64,000 bases of DNA from JAKAGZ01 sp963783855 (GCA_963783855.1 CAWAPE010000007.1:62001-126000), one strand, 5' to 3'; shown: positions 26,794-36,533, counted from the first letter of the stretch. Numbers and translations: made by a program. Notes: a model not told the origin generated them from the letters alone.

Positions 26794-27547
26794 TATTATT
26801 AATTTTATTTGTTGCTGACAGGAATTCAGTTAACAGCTGATCATCCGTTTTACTAATAAATTGTTGGGGTTCATAAAATTCAGATAATCTTCCATTTTTA
26901 AGAAAAGCAATTTTATCAGAAACTTTTTCCGCAAATGTTACATCCTGAGTTACCAGGAGGACAGAATTATTATTCAATTTTGAAAATTCTTTTAATTTTA
27001 ACAGAAATAAATTCGCAATTGCTGAATCTATGCCGGATGTCGGTTCATCAAGAATAATAATTTCGGGTTTTGAAAGAATCGCAAGAGCAAAACTAATTCT
27101 CTGTGCCATTCCTCCGCTAACTTCGTAAGAGTGCATTTGAAAAAGATCCCGTGTTGGTGGGAGTAAAAAATAATCGAGAGTCTCTTCAATCAGGGAGCTA
27201 TCCTTTGCTAAAAAATCAAAATAATATTTTAATTTTTTCAGAGGGTCAAAACTGTTAACCGCATCCTGAAAAACATATTTTATATTATTTTTTCTTATTT
27301 CCTGTAACTTTTCGGCCGATAAAAGGTTTATATTTTCATTATTGTAGTAAATTTCTCCAATAACTGAGTAAGATTTACTATCCAGCAAATTTGTGATAGC
27401 TTTAATTAGAGTTGATTTTCCGCTCCCATTTTTGCCTAATATTGTAAATATATTATTTGCAGCCAGATCAAAAAAGGCATCATTCAGTATTGCCCTGTTT
27501 TCGCGCGGAGTTTTTAGGCAGATTTCTCTAATTTGAACCTTGAGCAT
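26786..27547 (-). CDS. Peptide ABC transporter ATPase, OppD/DppD-like
   Basis: The partner ATPase, 253 residues, with Walker A GKNGSGKSTLIK, signature VSGGMAQRISFA, Walker B IIILDEPTSGID and H-loop-region glutamine in VTQDVTF rather than the usual histidine. Like its partner it is shorter than the textbook OppD and lacks the long C-terminal extension. It is divergent from the binding-protein gene, with an 84-bp gap (27548-27631) that must hold promoters for both directions. The missing H-loop histidine could mean this half-site is degenerate; OppD/OppF-type pairs can have one weak ATP site. Confidence 0.86.
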   Translation of the reverse strand: MLKVQIREICLKTPRENRAILNDAFFDLAANNIFTILGKNGSGKSTLIKAITNLLDSKSYSVIGEIYYNNENINLLSAEKLQEIRKNNIKYVFQDAVNSFDPLKKLKYYFDFLAKDSSLIEETLDYFLLPPTRDLFQMHSYEVSGGMAQRISFALAILSKPEIIILDEPTSGIDSAIANLFLLKLKEFSKLNNNSVLLVTQDVTFAEKVSDKIAFLKNGRLSEFYEPQQFISKTDDQLLTEFLSATNKINNNE

Positions 27548-27631
27548 TTTGTCACAATTTAGTTTTTATTAAGTTAACAAAATAATAAATTATGTATAGA
27601 TTTATTACCAATAATTAAAACCCAAGAATCA

Positions 27632-29290
27632 ATGAGAATTAAATTATTTCTTCCCATTTTTCTGATTATAGTTCTCTTATTTCCATCCTGTCAAAAGGAA
27701 AGCCCTTCAAATCAAAACAGGGTAATTGTTGGTATTAGTGCCGATCCTGAGTCTTTAAACCCTCTTTTTGTTCTCTCATTTGAGGAAGTTAATATTTCAG
27801 ATCAGCTCTTCCTAGGCCTTGTAACACAGAAATGGAATGATTCTCTGGGTATTGTTGAAAGTGCCCCAATGCTGGCTAAAAACTGGAACTGGAATAAAGA
27901 TTCCACTTCAATCACTATTAATTTAAGAAAAGACGTTTCCTGGAGTGATGGAAAGCCTGTAACAGTTAAAGACGTGATTTTTTCATTAGATATGTATTCT
28001 GATCCAGATGTTCAGAGCAGGCTATACGGTACATTTGAAAATTTTTACGTTGACAAAAATCAGCACGTAATAATCGATAAAACTTTCGAAGTTCTCAGTC
28101 CGTATAAATTTATAATCAAATTAAATAAAAAAACCGCTCCATCTCTGTTTAATATTGATTTTCCGATAATTCCAGAACATGTATATAAAGGTATAAACAG
28201 GAAGAATTTAGTAACCGAAGAGAAAAACATAAAACTTGTCACGGATGGTGCATTTACACTTTCATCCTGGAATAAAAACCAAGCGATAATTCTTAAAACC
28301 AACAAAGAATCATTTTTGTATAGGCCAGGGAACATATCAGAATTGATTTTTAAAATAATTCCGGACTATAATTCCCGTCTTCTTCAACTAAAAAATGGAG
28401 AGGTCGATATAATTGATCACATAAGGTCCCAGGATGTGGAAGCCATTAAGAACGATTCAAAGCTTGAGCTGAAATCAATTAAAGGAAGGGAATATGAATA
28501 TGCAGGCTGGAATAATATAGACCCATCAGCGTACCGGGAAGATCAAAAAATAATCCCTAATAAACTTTTTGGGAGCGCAAAAGTAAGGGAAGCATTATCT
28601 TATGCAATTAATAAGGAAGAGATTTTGAATGGATACCTTAATGGTTACGGCGATGTTGCAGTTGGGCCTGTTGCACCTATTTTTAAGAGTGCCATTGATA
28701 CCAGCCTTAAACCGCTAAGTTATAATCCTGAAAAAGCCCAAAAGATTTTGAGTGAAGAAGGATGGAAAGATGTAAATAATAACGGCGTGCTGGAGAAAGG
28801 GAACCAAGAATTTTCATTCATACTCGATATCCCTGCAGGCAATCTACGGCGACGGTTTGCAGCATCAATAATTAAGAATAATTTAAAAGCTATTGGTATT
28901 GATGTAAAAATAGAGACGCTTGAGTTTGGAGTATATAACGATAAAATGTATGGACATGAACTTAACGCTTGGATTGGAGGATGGGTTGTACCAATACCTA
29001 TTACGTTAAGACCATTCTGGTATTCCGAATTGACAAAAACTCCGTTAAATGTAATCGGTTATCAGAATAAGGCAGTTGATCTTCTTTTGAATAAAATTGA
29101 AAAAACAGGCTTACAATCAAAAAAAAATGAACTTGTAAAAAAATTTCAGAATATTCTATATAAAGATAATCCGGTTACATTTTTGTACTTGATAGATGAC
29201 CTTGTCGCCTATAATAATCGAATTAAAAATATTGAAATTAATCCCTTGGGTTACCTGCATCATTGCTGGAATTGGTCATTTAAAGATTAA
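27632..29290 (+). CDS. Peptide ABC transporter substrate-binding lipoprotein (SBP family 5)
   Basis: Binds oligopeptides or related ligands outside the cytoplasmic membrane and delivers them to the permeases. Residues 1-19 are a lipoprotein signal and the lipobox is LFPSC with lipidated C20. The mature 552-residue protein shows the family 5 pattern: ISADPESLNPLF near the N-terminus, RKDVSWSDGKPVTVKDVIFS, then KVREALSYAINKEEI. It is the first gene of a five-gene plus-strand operon and is separated from the first permease by 6 bp. Family 5 proteins also act as pheromone or signal receptors in some bacteria. Confidence 0.92.
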   Translation: MRIKLFLPIFLIIVLLFPSCQKESPSNQNRVIVGISADPESLNPLFVLSFEEVNISDQLFLGLVTQKWNDSLGIVESAPMLAKNWNWNKDSTSITINLRKDVSWSDGKPVTVKDVIFSLDMYSDPDVQSRLYGTFENFYVDKNQHVIIDKTFEVLSPYKFIIKLNKKTAPSLFNIDFPIIPEHVYKGINRKNLVTEEKNIKLVTDGAFTLSSWNKNQAIILKTNKESFLYRPGNISELIFKIIPDYNSRLLQLKNGEVDIIDHIRSQDVEAIKNDSKLELKSIKGREYEYAGWNNIDPSAYREDQKIIPNKLFGSAKVREALSYAINKEEILNGYLNGYGDVAVGPVAPIFKSAIDTSLKPLSYNPEKAQKILSEEGWKDVNNNGVLEKGNQEFSFILDIPAGNLRRRFAASIIKNNLKAIGIDVKIETLEFGVYNDKMYGHELNAWIGGWVVPIPITLRPFWYSELTKTPLNVIGYQNKAVDLLLNKIEKTGLQSKKNELVKKFQNILYKDNPVTFLYLIDDLVAYNNRIKNIEINPLGYLHHCWNWSFKD

Positions 29291-29296
29291 CCTCTT

Positions 29297-30283
29297 ATGA
29301 ATAATGATTTTCTTAAAGTATTACTGAAAAGAGTTTTATCCTCTCTGATCATCATGTTTCTTCTGGTCAGCTTTATGTTTGTTCTTCTAAGATTATCACC
29401 GGGCGACCCAACTGATAAATTTATTTCTCCACAAATGAGTCCGGAACTTGCCGCAAAAGTAAAAGAATCTTTTAATCTGAATGCTTCTGTAGCATCACAA
29501 TATGAATCTTTTCTAATTAATGTTGTACAGGGAGATCTTGGCATTTCGTACACTTACCGTATGCCGGTGATTTCTGTAATCAGAGATTATCTCCCTTTTA
29601 CAATTATTTTTGCTCTGTTAAGTTTTATATTCCAGATATCCCTAGCATTTCTTTTAGCATTATTGTCAGTCAGAAAGTTAGATGGTTTTGTTGACCGGGC
29701 AATTTCAAAACTGAGCCTGGTGGTTTATGCTATTCCATCTTTTGTAATCGGCATTTCTTTAATACTGGTCTTTTCTGTCTATTTCAGGATTTTCCCGTCA
29801 TCCGGTTTAGCTTCATTTGATTCCGCATCCTTTTCATTTTTCCAAAAATTAAGTGATTATGCCGGGCACATGGTGTTACCCTTAATTACACTTTCTCTGG
29901 GTGGAACAGCTGTCTTTTATAAATATTTACGTGATAATATTGTAGAAATTTATAACAAACCGTTTGTCTTAAACCTTAGAGCGAATGGAGTTTCGGAACG
30001 TAAAATTACAATCAGGCATATAATACCAAATGCCATTGGACCGTTAATTTCTGTTGCCGGAGTAGAACTTGGGGTTTTATTCGGCGGCGCATTAATAACA
30101 GAGGTCATATTTTCACTTCCCGGAATGGGTAGGCTTACAATTAATGCCATTCTATCGCGCGACTATCCGCTTGTAATCGGGTGTACCTTCGTTGCAGGAA
30201 TGCTGGTTATTATAAGTAATTTTGCAGCTGATTTGCTAAAAACAAAAATTGATAAACGACTAATTAAGGATATGCTTAATTAA
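29297..30283 (+). CDS. Peptide ABC transporter permease, OppB/DppB-like
   Basis: A 328-residue permease with about six transmembrane helices. The N-terminus contains LRLSPGDPTDKF, characteristic of OppB-type permeases. The cytoplasmic EAA loop is ANGVSERKITIRHIIPNAIG, the coupling site for the ATPases, and GALITEVIFSLPGMGRL follows. The next permease begins immediately after its stop codon, so the two subunits are coupled. Confidence 0.93.
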   Translation: MNNDFLKVLLKRVLSSLIIMFLLVSFMFVLLRLSPGDPTDKFISPQMSPELAAKVKESFNLNASVASQYESFLINVVQGDLGISYTYRMPVISVIRDYLPFTIIFALLSFIFQISLAFLLALLSVRKLDGFVDRAISKLSLVVYAIPSFVIGISLILVFSVYFRIFPSSGLASFDSASFSFFQKLSDYAGHMVLPLITLSLGGTAVFYKYLRDNIVEIYNKPFVLNLRANGVSERKITIRHIIPNAIGPLISVAGVELGVLFGGALITEVIFSLPGMGRLTINAILSRDYPLVIGCTFVAGMLVIISNFAADLLKTKIDKRLIKDMLN

Positions 30284-31567
30284 TTGAAAATTAATATTAA
30301 AATATGGCACTTTATTCTGAGTCTATGTTTAATCATTTTTATTATTCAAGTAAGAGAGTATGTAGACTCGGTTATTTTATTTATTGTCTGGATCAAATTA
30401 TTTTTCTCGAATTTCTCTTTTGCAATCGGGCAAATCAATTTTCCGTTAGTAGACAGATTCCTTTCAACATTTTTAATTGTACTTATCCCCTTTTATATCT
30501 ATAAAAAGAAAAGCAAAAATGTCTTTATTAATAATAAATTAAATTTTACTTCTGCTACAATTATTGTACTTCTAAGCTTTTTTATCTTTGCTCCGATTAT
30601 TGCTGTCACAAATCCCGATTTTCAAAAAAACCTAAATGTTACAAAACTTCTTCCTCCCTTAAGTAAAGTAAAGGTACTTTATCTTAAAGAGGAGACCGGC
30701 TATGATAATAACGAAGTAAATGATTTCTTAAAACTCAAGGATGAAGTAATTAAAAAATCATTTGAAAACTCTATTATATTTATCGATAGCCTCAGGAACG
30801 GACAAACTATAACATATTTTCAGAAAGGTAGAACTTACAATATTGAAAAAGATAAAGTTCAGTTTTCATTGGGACAGCCTGTTGTGGAGTCCAAAACTTT
30901 TTTACTTGGTTCGGATGAATTTGGCCGCGATATTTTTTCCCGGTTGGTGTATGGAACACGTATTTCTTTGTTCGTTGGGCTTTGTGCCGTTGCAATTTCA
31001 TTAATACTGGGATTGTCGTTGGGTTTTATCGCAGGTTTTTTTAGCGGCCCATTAGATGTTTTATTAAACAGGTTCACTGATATGTTACTGGCATTCCCAA
31101 TGATTTTTCTTATTATTCTTATATTGGCTTTGTTCGGTAACAATTTAATGGCCGTAATCTTCGTCCTGGGATTTTCAGGCTGGATGAGTTTATTTAAAAT
31201 AGTACGAAGCGAAGTAATTTCAATTAAAAACAAAGAGTATTTCATCACTTCAAAAATGCTTGGGCTCTCGAAAAGTAATTTACTCATTAAGGAAATCCTG
31301 CCGGTGATTGCGGCTTCTGTTATAGTAAATCTTGTTTTTCAGTACGGAAATGTAATTCTGGCTGAAGCTGCTCTAAGTTTTCTTGGGCTTGGCACCGGTA
31401 GTAGTTATCCGTCGTGGGGACAAATGATAGAAGCCGGGCAGGTTTATCTTACATCAGCATGGTGGATGATCGTTTTTCCGGGCCTGATTTTATTTTTAAC
31501 ATTATTTGCTGCTTATAATTTTGGAAGAGAGAGTAGTGAATTTTTTAATCCCCGAATCAAAGTTTAA
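30284..31567 (+). CDS. Peptide ABC transporter permease, OppC/DppC-like, with an enlarged N-terminal region
   Basis: The second permease subunit, 427 residues, starting at a TTG that follows the previous stop codon with no gap. The C-terminal half is a standard OppC permease: LGSDEFGRDIFSRLVYGTR, then the EAA loop TSKMLGLSKSNLLIKEILP and ALSFLGLGTG.SYPSWGQ. The first roughly 190 residues contain three hydrophobic segments and an extra soluble section, longer than in classical OppC (about 300 residues). The insertion might be a sensory or contact surface, which is speculation. A 3-bp gap leads to the kinase gene. Confidence 0.88.
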   Translation: MKINIKIWHFILSLCLIIFIIQVREYVDSVILFIVWIKLFFSNFSFAIGQINFPLVDRFLSTFLIVLIPFYIYKKKSKNVFINNKLNFTSATIIVLLSFFIFAPIIAVTNPDFQKNLNVTKLLPPLSKVKVLYLKEETGYDNNEVNDFLKLKDEVIKKSFENSIIFIDSLRNGQTITYFQKGRTYNIEKDKVQFSLGQPVVESKTFLLGSDEFGRDIFSRLVYGTRISLFVGLCAVAISLILGLSLGFIAGFFSGPLDVLLNRFTDMLLAFPMIFLIILILALFGNNLMAVIFVLGFSGWMSLFKIVRSEVISIKNKEYFITSKMLGLSKSNLLIKEILPVIAASVIVNLVFQYGNVILAEAALSFLGLGTGSSYPSWGQMIEAGQVYLTSAWWMIVFPGLILFLTLFAAYNFGRESSEFFNPRIKV

Positions 31568-31570
31568 ACT

Positions 31571-34500
31571 ATGATAAATGAAAGATATAAAATTAGTAAG
31601 AAACTTGGGCAGGGAAGGAGTGCTGTTTATTTATGCACTGATTCTGAGTACCCGGATAAGGAAATTGCCTTAAAAATTCTGTCGGCTGGAGCAACTCCGG
31701 AAGAAATTCAGTCTTTTAATAATGAGTTTTTTATCCTGAGAAAGCTTAGTCATCCAGGGATTATTAGTGCCTTTGATTTGGGCACTATTGTAAAATCTAC
31801 AAGCGAAGATGAAGATGAAGATGAAGATGTTTTATTAGGCAGTAGATTTTTTACAATGGAATATTTTAATGGGAAAGAATTAAAAGATTACGAAGGGAAA
31901 AAAGATGAAACAGAGTTAGAGGAAATAATCAAACAAATTTGTTCCGTTTTGTTTTATCTCCACCAATCCAATTATATCTATTACGACTTAAAACTTGAAA
32001 ATATTCTCATCGCAATTGAAAACGGTAAGCCTGTAATTAAACTAATCGATTTAGGATTTGCTCAGTTTATACCTGACTCAGTAGAAATAACGGCAAGGGG
32101 AACTGCTGAATATATTGCCCCAGAACTTTTAAAGAATGAAGAGTTTGACCACAGGGTAGACTTATATTCTCTCGGTATGCTGCTTTATAGAATTGTATAT
32201 GATAAATTTCCTTTTGAGACGAATAAAGAACTGGAGATTTATAAATCACATATTGAAAAGGAATTTGACTTCCCTTCTTCAGAATATTCAGATGATTTAA
32301 TTAATGTTATTAAAAAACTGTTAAAAAAAGATCCAGCTTCTAGATATAATAATTCATTAAAGATACTTGAAGATCTAAAAATGCCAATCGATGAGGACCT
32401 TACAAAAGACTGGTTCCCGGCCTCAGTGTTTTCAAACAGAAGAGATGTATTAACAATTGTAAACACTTATCTGCAGGATAAGGATAGCGGGGAAGTGTTT
32501 TCTTTGCGCGGATCAGAGGGAGCAGGGAAAACCGCCCTTATTGATGAATTATATGCCAAACTGCCCAATAGCATTTTAATTAATGAAGACAAATCAAAAA
32601 AAGGGGTTGAATTTGTTAAGCTTTTCTTAAAAAGGATAGTTTATAATCAATTTGTTTATCCAAAGCTAAGTGAGCCCGATAAAATAAAAATTGATAAACT
32701 AATAAGTCTAATTCCTAACAGCCTTGTGCATGAGTTAAAGTCTTTCTTTAACAAATATGGACCCGAATCAAATATCGTTTTGCTTATAGATGGCTTCAGC
32801 TTTTATGATGAATATTCACTGGAAGTTTTTAAAAATATTTTCCCTGTTCTACAGGTTAATAAGATAAAAATTATTATTAGTGAAAATACGGATACAAGCA
32901 TTAAATCCACTGTCCTGAATAACTTACGGGGAGTGAATCTTGCACCATTTACTGACGTTCAGCTTGACGAATTTGTGAAGAGAAGCTTCTTTAAGGATTT
33001 TCCGAATGAGGACTTAAAGAAAATTATTCTTTTATATGCTGACCTTCTACCGGGTAGCATTTTGAGTTTTATAAAAGATGCGATCCTTCTAAAAATTATT
33101 CAGTTTCACCCGGATGAGATTAAAATCCGTGCTGATGAAAAGACAGAAAAGATCCTGAAGAGCTCCCACGAAGAAATTTATCAATTAAGATTGGATAGCT
33201 TGAGGCGGGAAGAACAAGAAGTAGCAGAAATAATTTCCGCATTTGAAACGGCGCAGGACACAAATAATATTTCTGTGCTGTTTAATAAACCTATAGATGA
33301 TGTAAACTATATTTTTATAAACCTTCAGAATAAAAACATTATTCAAAAGTTGGACCTAACTTCCGTACCGGTTTTCACTACGGAAGGATTAAAGGGTTTT
33401 GTTTATAATAAAATTGATAACAAAAAAGAATTTCATTCAAAGCTTGTAAAATCAATACGGGAAAAGATTCCGAATTTTAATAGGCTTGAGTTTTCACGGC
33501 AGCTTGAACTCGCTGGAGAATTCAAAGAGAGTTACCTGGTTTTAAAACCAGAGTTGGAAGAGGCAGAAAGAATATCCGCATATTCTTATCAGAGGAAAAT
33601 ATTATTACATCTTACAGAAATTCCGCTTGAAGAAAATTATAAAATTGAAGTGAAATATGATCTCTGTAAAGTACTGTTCAAAATGAGCGATTTTAACTCA
33701 AGCCTCAGACTAATTGAAGATCTTAGTAATGTGATTAACGACGAAGATCGTATATTCGAACTTTCTTCGATGAAAGGCAGTTGCTTAATTGGAATTGGTA
33801 AACTTGAAGTGGGGAAAGATTATCTAAACTCAATTATTAAAGCAGTTAGGGACGAAGGGAAAAAGTTAGGGTTACTTATAGAAATTATAAATTCGGAATT
33901 TCAATTAAACAGATTTGATGATGCCTCTAAACTGTGCCTTGAAATTATTGAAAACAAAAAAGTATCTGCAGCGGACAAAGGTAAATGCTTAAATTATTTG
34001 GGACTTATTGAAATTAATAAAGATAATAATCTGAATGGTGCTTTATTACATTTTGAAAAAGCTGAAAAAATATATGAGGCCGCAGGTTTGCGTTTACGAG
34101 TTGCTCAAATGCAAATGAATATGGGAAACATATATAACATAAAGGGCGATTATGGAATGGCTGAATCCTACTGGAATAAATCCTTGGAAGTAAATCAGTC
34201 TATCGGCAACTTGGATCAGAAAGCAAAATTATTACTTAACTTTGGCGCTTTAAACTTTTATAAATTTAAATTTGAAAAGGCTATTGAATTTTATCAGCGC
34301 GCATCATCTATATTTCTAAGTCTTGGGAATAATACAGGCAATGGATTGGTACTCACAAATCTTGGTGAAATTTATCTTATAATTTGTGAATATGAAAAGG
34401 CTGTTAAACTTTTGCACGAAGCAAAAGATATTTTTGGTGTGATGCATAATTACAATGAATACCTGGAATCGTTATTTATTTTATGCAAGACATATTTCGC

Positions 34501-35155
34501 AATTGGTGATTATAATTCTTTAGACAGGCTATTAACAGATTTTAAAAAAACAATAAATAATGAATCAATAAATGAAAAACATAAAAACAATTTTGAATTT
34601 CTAAAATTCCTTAGGCATTTCCATGAGAATATTGTGGTAGATAAAGCAGAAAAACTTATTAATTTTAGAAATGAATATCTTAAGCTTGAAGACAGGTATA
34701 ACTACTTTGATTCTACGGTATTAGTAATTAAAAATTATTTAAAAGCAAAGGAGTTTGATAAGGCTAATAAAGAAATTAGTGGCGAAGATTTAATTAGTTT
34801 TTGTAAGGAAAATGATTATTTTGAAGCAGAACGACTCTATCTGTCAGGTTTATTGGCCGAGGTTCAAAAGGATTCAAAATTAAAACAACCTATTGATTAT
34901 TATTTAAATGCTTATGAAATAGTGAAAAATCTAGAAATAACCGAAGTCACATGGAAAGTTTTGTATGCAACTACTGTGTATTATGCAAGCAGGGGCAATA
35001 TTGGAAAGGCTGAGGAATTTTTAATATACGCAAAATCTGTTATTGATTATCTAACAGATAAATTAATTGACCCAAGGCTGAAAATGGTTTATCTTGATGA
35101 AACTGAAAGACATGCAGCTCTGGAAACTTTAAATCTAATAGCTGAACAAACATAA
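31571..35155 (+). CDS. Ser/Thr protein kinase - ATPase - TPR signalling protein (PknK-like architecture)
   Basis: A 1194-residue cytoplasmic protein. Residues 1-270 form a Hanks-type kinase: glycine loop GQGRSAV, K35 in ALKIL, catalytic YYDLKLEN (D139; the histidine-arginine of HRD is replaced by Tyr-Tyr), DLG 160-162 and APE 183-185. An acidic insert EDEDEDED lies near residue 80. Residues 290-550 hold a STAND/AAA-like ATPase with Walker A GSEGAGKT (314-321) and a Walker B-like VLLIDG. The C-terminal half is TPR-like repeats. PknK of Mycobacterium has the same order. It is fused by 3-bp and 1-bp gaps to the permease and sigma-54 activator genes, so input from the transporter is plausible. 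Confidence 0.88.
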   Translation: MINERYKISKKLGQGRSAVYLCTDSEYPDKEIALKILSAGATPEEIQSFNNEFFILRKLSHPGIISAFDLGTIVKSTSEDEDEDEDVLLGSRFFTMEYFNGKELKDYEGKKDETELEEIIKQICSVLFYLHQSNYIYYDLKLENILIAIENGKPVIKLIDLGFAQFIPDSVEITARGTAEYIAPELLKNEEFDHRVDLYSLGMLLYRIVYDKFPFETNKELEIYKSHIEKEFDFPSSEYSDDLINVIKKLLKKDPASRYNNSLKILEDLKMPIDEDLTKDWFPASVFSNRRDVLTIVNTYLQDKDSGEVFSLRGSEGAGKTALIDELYAKLPNSILINEDKSKKGVEFVKLFLKRIVYNQFVYPKLSEPDKIKIDKLISLIPNSLVHELKSFFNKYGPESNIVLLIDGFSFYDEYSLEVFKNIFPVLQVNKIKIIISENTDTSIKSTVLNNLRGVNLAPFTDVQLDEFVKRSFFKDFPNEDLKKIILLYADLLPGSILSFIKDAILLKIIQFHPDEIKIRADEKTEKILKSSHEEIYQLRLDSLRREEQEVAEIISAFETAQDTNNISVLFNKPIDDVNYIFINLQNKNIIQKLDLTSVPVFTTEGLKGFVYNKIDNKKEFHSKLVKSIREKIPNFNRLEFSRQLELAGEFKESYLVLKPELEEAERISAYSYQRKILLHLTEIPLEENYKIEVKYDLCKVLFKMSDFNSSLRLIEDLSNVINDEDRIFELSSMKGSCLIGIGKLEVGKDYLNSIIKAVRDEGKKLGLLIEIINSEFQLNRFDDASKLCLEIIENKKVSAADKGKCLNYLGLIEINKDNNLNGALLHFEKAEKIYEAAGLRLRVAQMQMNMGNIYNIKGDYGMAESYWNKSLEVNQSIGNLDQKAKLLLNFGALNFYKFKFEKAIEFYQRASSIFLSLGNNTGNGLVLTNLGEIYLIICEYEKAVKLLHEAKDIFGVMHNYNEYLESLFILCKTYFAIGDYNSLDRLLTDFKKTINNESINEKHKNNFEFLKFLRHFHENIVVDKAEKLINFRNEYLKLEDRYNYFDSTVLVIKNYLKAKEFDKANKEISGEDLISFCKENDYFEAERLYLSGLLAEVQKDSKLKQPIDYYLNAYEIVKNLEITEVTWKVLYATTVYYASRGNIGKAEEFLIYAKSVIDYLTDKLIDPRLKMVYLDETERHAALETLNLIAEQT

Positions 35156-35156
35156 A

Positions 35157-36533
35157 ATGTCTGCATCAAAAATAATTATTAAAATTTATTCAGATCTGGA
35201 AGATGTCTCAACTGTAGAATCTGCTGTGAAGCAGCTTGAATTAAAGGATTTTTCGGTTGAATGGCTTGTCCAATCAAAAATAGAAATAAATCCGAATGAT
35301 ATTTTAATCTTTCAGATTAACAGCCTGAGCTCAAAGTTTCTGAACAGAATTCTTAAAATAAGGGAAAACATTTCCAACATTATTATATTTGTAATTAATA
35401 ATAACAATGCCCTATTAGTTAGTTCACTCGCAAAGCTTGGGTTTGTAGATCTTTTTGTTCTTCCCTTTGAATTACCAAAATTAAATTCCTATCTCACAGA
35501 GACAATTTTAAATAAAACTTATCAAACCAATAAAACTGAATCGTCCAGGTCCAACAAAGATGTTTATAATATCAAGTCAATCGTAGGAACTTCAGGTAAA
35601 TTTCTAAAAGTTCTGAATTTCGCAAAAAAGGTTGCTGACAAATCCGAGATAAGTGTTGTAATTCTTGGAGAAACTGGAACAGGCAAAGGGTTATTAGCTC
35701 GTGTTATTCATGAGCACAGCAGGAAATCAAGTGGGCCCTTTGTTGATATAACTTGCAGCGCAATTCCTGAAAATCTAATGGAATCAGAGTTGTTTGGGTA
35801 TGAACAGGGGGCTTTTACTAACGCTAAAAGTAGAAAATATGGTTTGTTTGAATTGGCAGAAAACGGAACTCTATTTCTGGATGAAATGGGAGATCTGAAT
35901 TTAAGTATTCAGGCAAAACTTTTACGCACGATTGAAAAGAAACTTGTCAGGAGACTAGGTGGAGTTGTTGATATTCCTATTAACGCACGTATTATTTCTG
36001 CAACTAATAAAAATCTGGAATCAATGCTCGAAACAGGCCAGTTCAGACGCGATCTTTATCACAGGTTAAATGTGGTATCGATTGAAATTCCTCCATTAAG
36101 GGAGAGGGGAGATGATGTAATATTGCTGGCAAATAAATTTATAAGAGATTTTAATAAACAGTTTGGAAAATCAGTAAAAAAAATTGAAAAGAAGTTAAAA
36201 GAATTTATGATAAATTATCCGTGGCCCGGAAATATTAGGGAACTAAGAAATTCTGTTGAAAGGGCAGTCTTGTTGAGCGAAGATAATACACTCAGGCTAA
36301 AGCTTTTTTCCAATCTATCTCAAAATGTTGATGCTCTGAGGCAGGACAATAAGTCTGAGATTTCAGCACACCCTTATTTTATAAATATGGAAGTAAATTA
36401 CACGAAAACAAAGCTTAAAGAAATTGAAAAATTATATATCAAAAGTGTCTTGGAAAAAAATGGTGGAAATAAATCCAAGGTTGCAGAATATCTGGGAATT
36501 TCACGCCCGCGGCTTGACCGAATTATAAAATAA
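35157..36533 (+). CDS. Sigma-54-dependent transcriptional activator with a degenerate receiver domain
   Basis: A 458-residue bacterial enhancer-binding protein. Residues 1-125 look like a receiver fold but lack the phosphorylatable aspartate (DILIFQINS where IMDV.MP is normal), so a direct phosphorelay is unlikely. The AAA+ domain has Walker A GETGTGKG (171-178), Walker B GTLFLDE (237-243) and an arginine-finger region FRRDLYHRLN. The sigma-54 contact loop reads GAFTNA (218-223) instead of GAFTGA. A Fis-type HTH (NGGNKSKVAEYLGISRPRLDR) ends the protein. It is the last gene of the transporter-kinase operon and directly upstream of a sigma-54 promoter, its probable target. Confidence 0.92.
   Translation: MSASKIIIKIYSDLEDVSTVESAVKQLELKDFSVEWLVQSKIEINPNDILIFQINSLSSKFLNRILKIRENISNIIIFVINNNNALLVSSLAKLGFVDLFVLPFELPKLNSYLTETILNKTYQTNKTESSRSNKDVYNIKSIVGTSGKFLKVLNFAKKVADKSEISVVILGETGTGKGLLARVIHEHSRKSSGPFVDITCSAIPENLMESELFGYEQGAFTNAKSRKYGLFELAENGTLFLDEMGDLNLSIQAKLLRTIEKKLVRRLGGVVDIPINARIISATNKNLESMLETGQFRRDLYHRLNVVSIEIPPLRERGDDVILLANKFIRDFNKQFGKSVKKIEKKLKEFMINYPWPGNIRELRNSVERAVLLSEDNTLRLKLFSNLSQNVDALRQDNKSEISAHPYFINMEVNYTKTKLKEIEKLYIKSVLEKNGGNKSKVAEYLGISRPRLDRIIK

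Noticed and set aside
31571..35155. Anti-phage STAND defence protein
   Set aside because: A kinase with a STAND-like ATPase and TPR superficially resembles defence sensors, but it is embedded in a peptide-transport operon with a transcription activator and two histidine kinases nearby. A regulatory role fits better.
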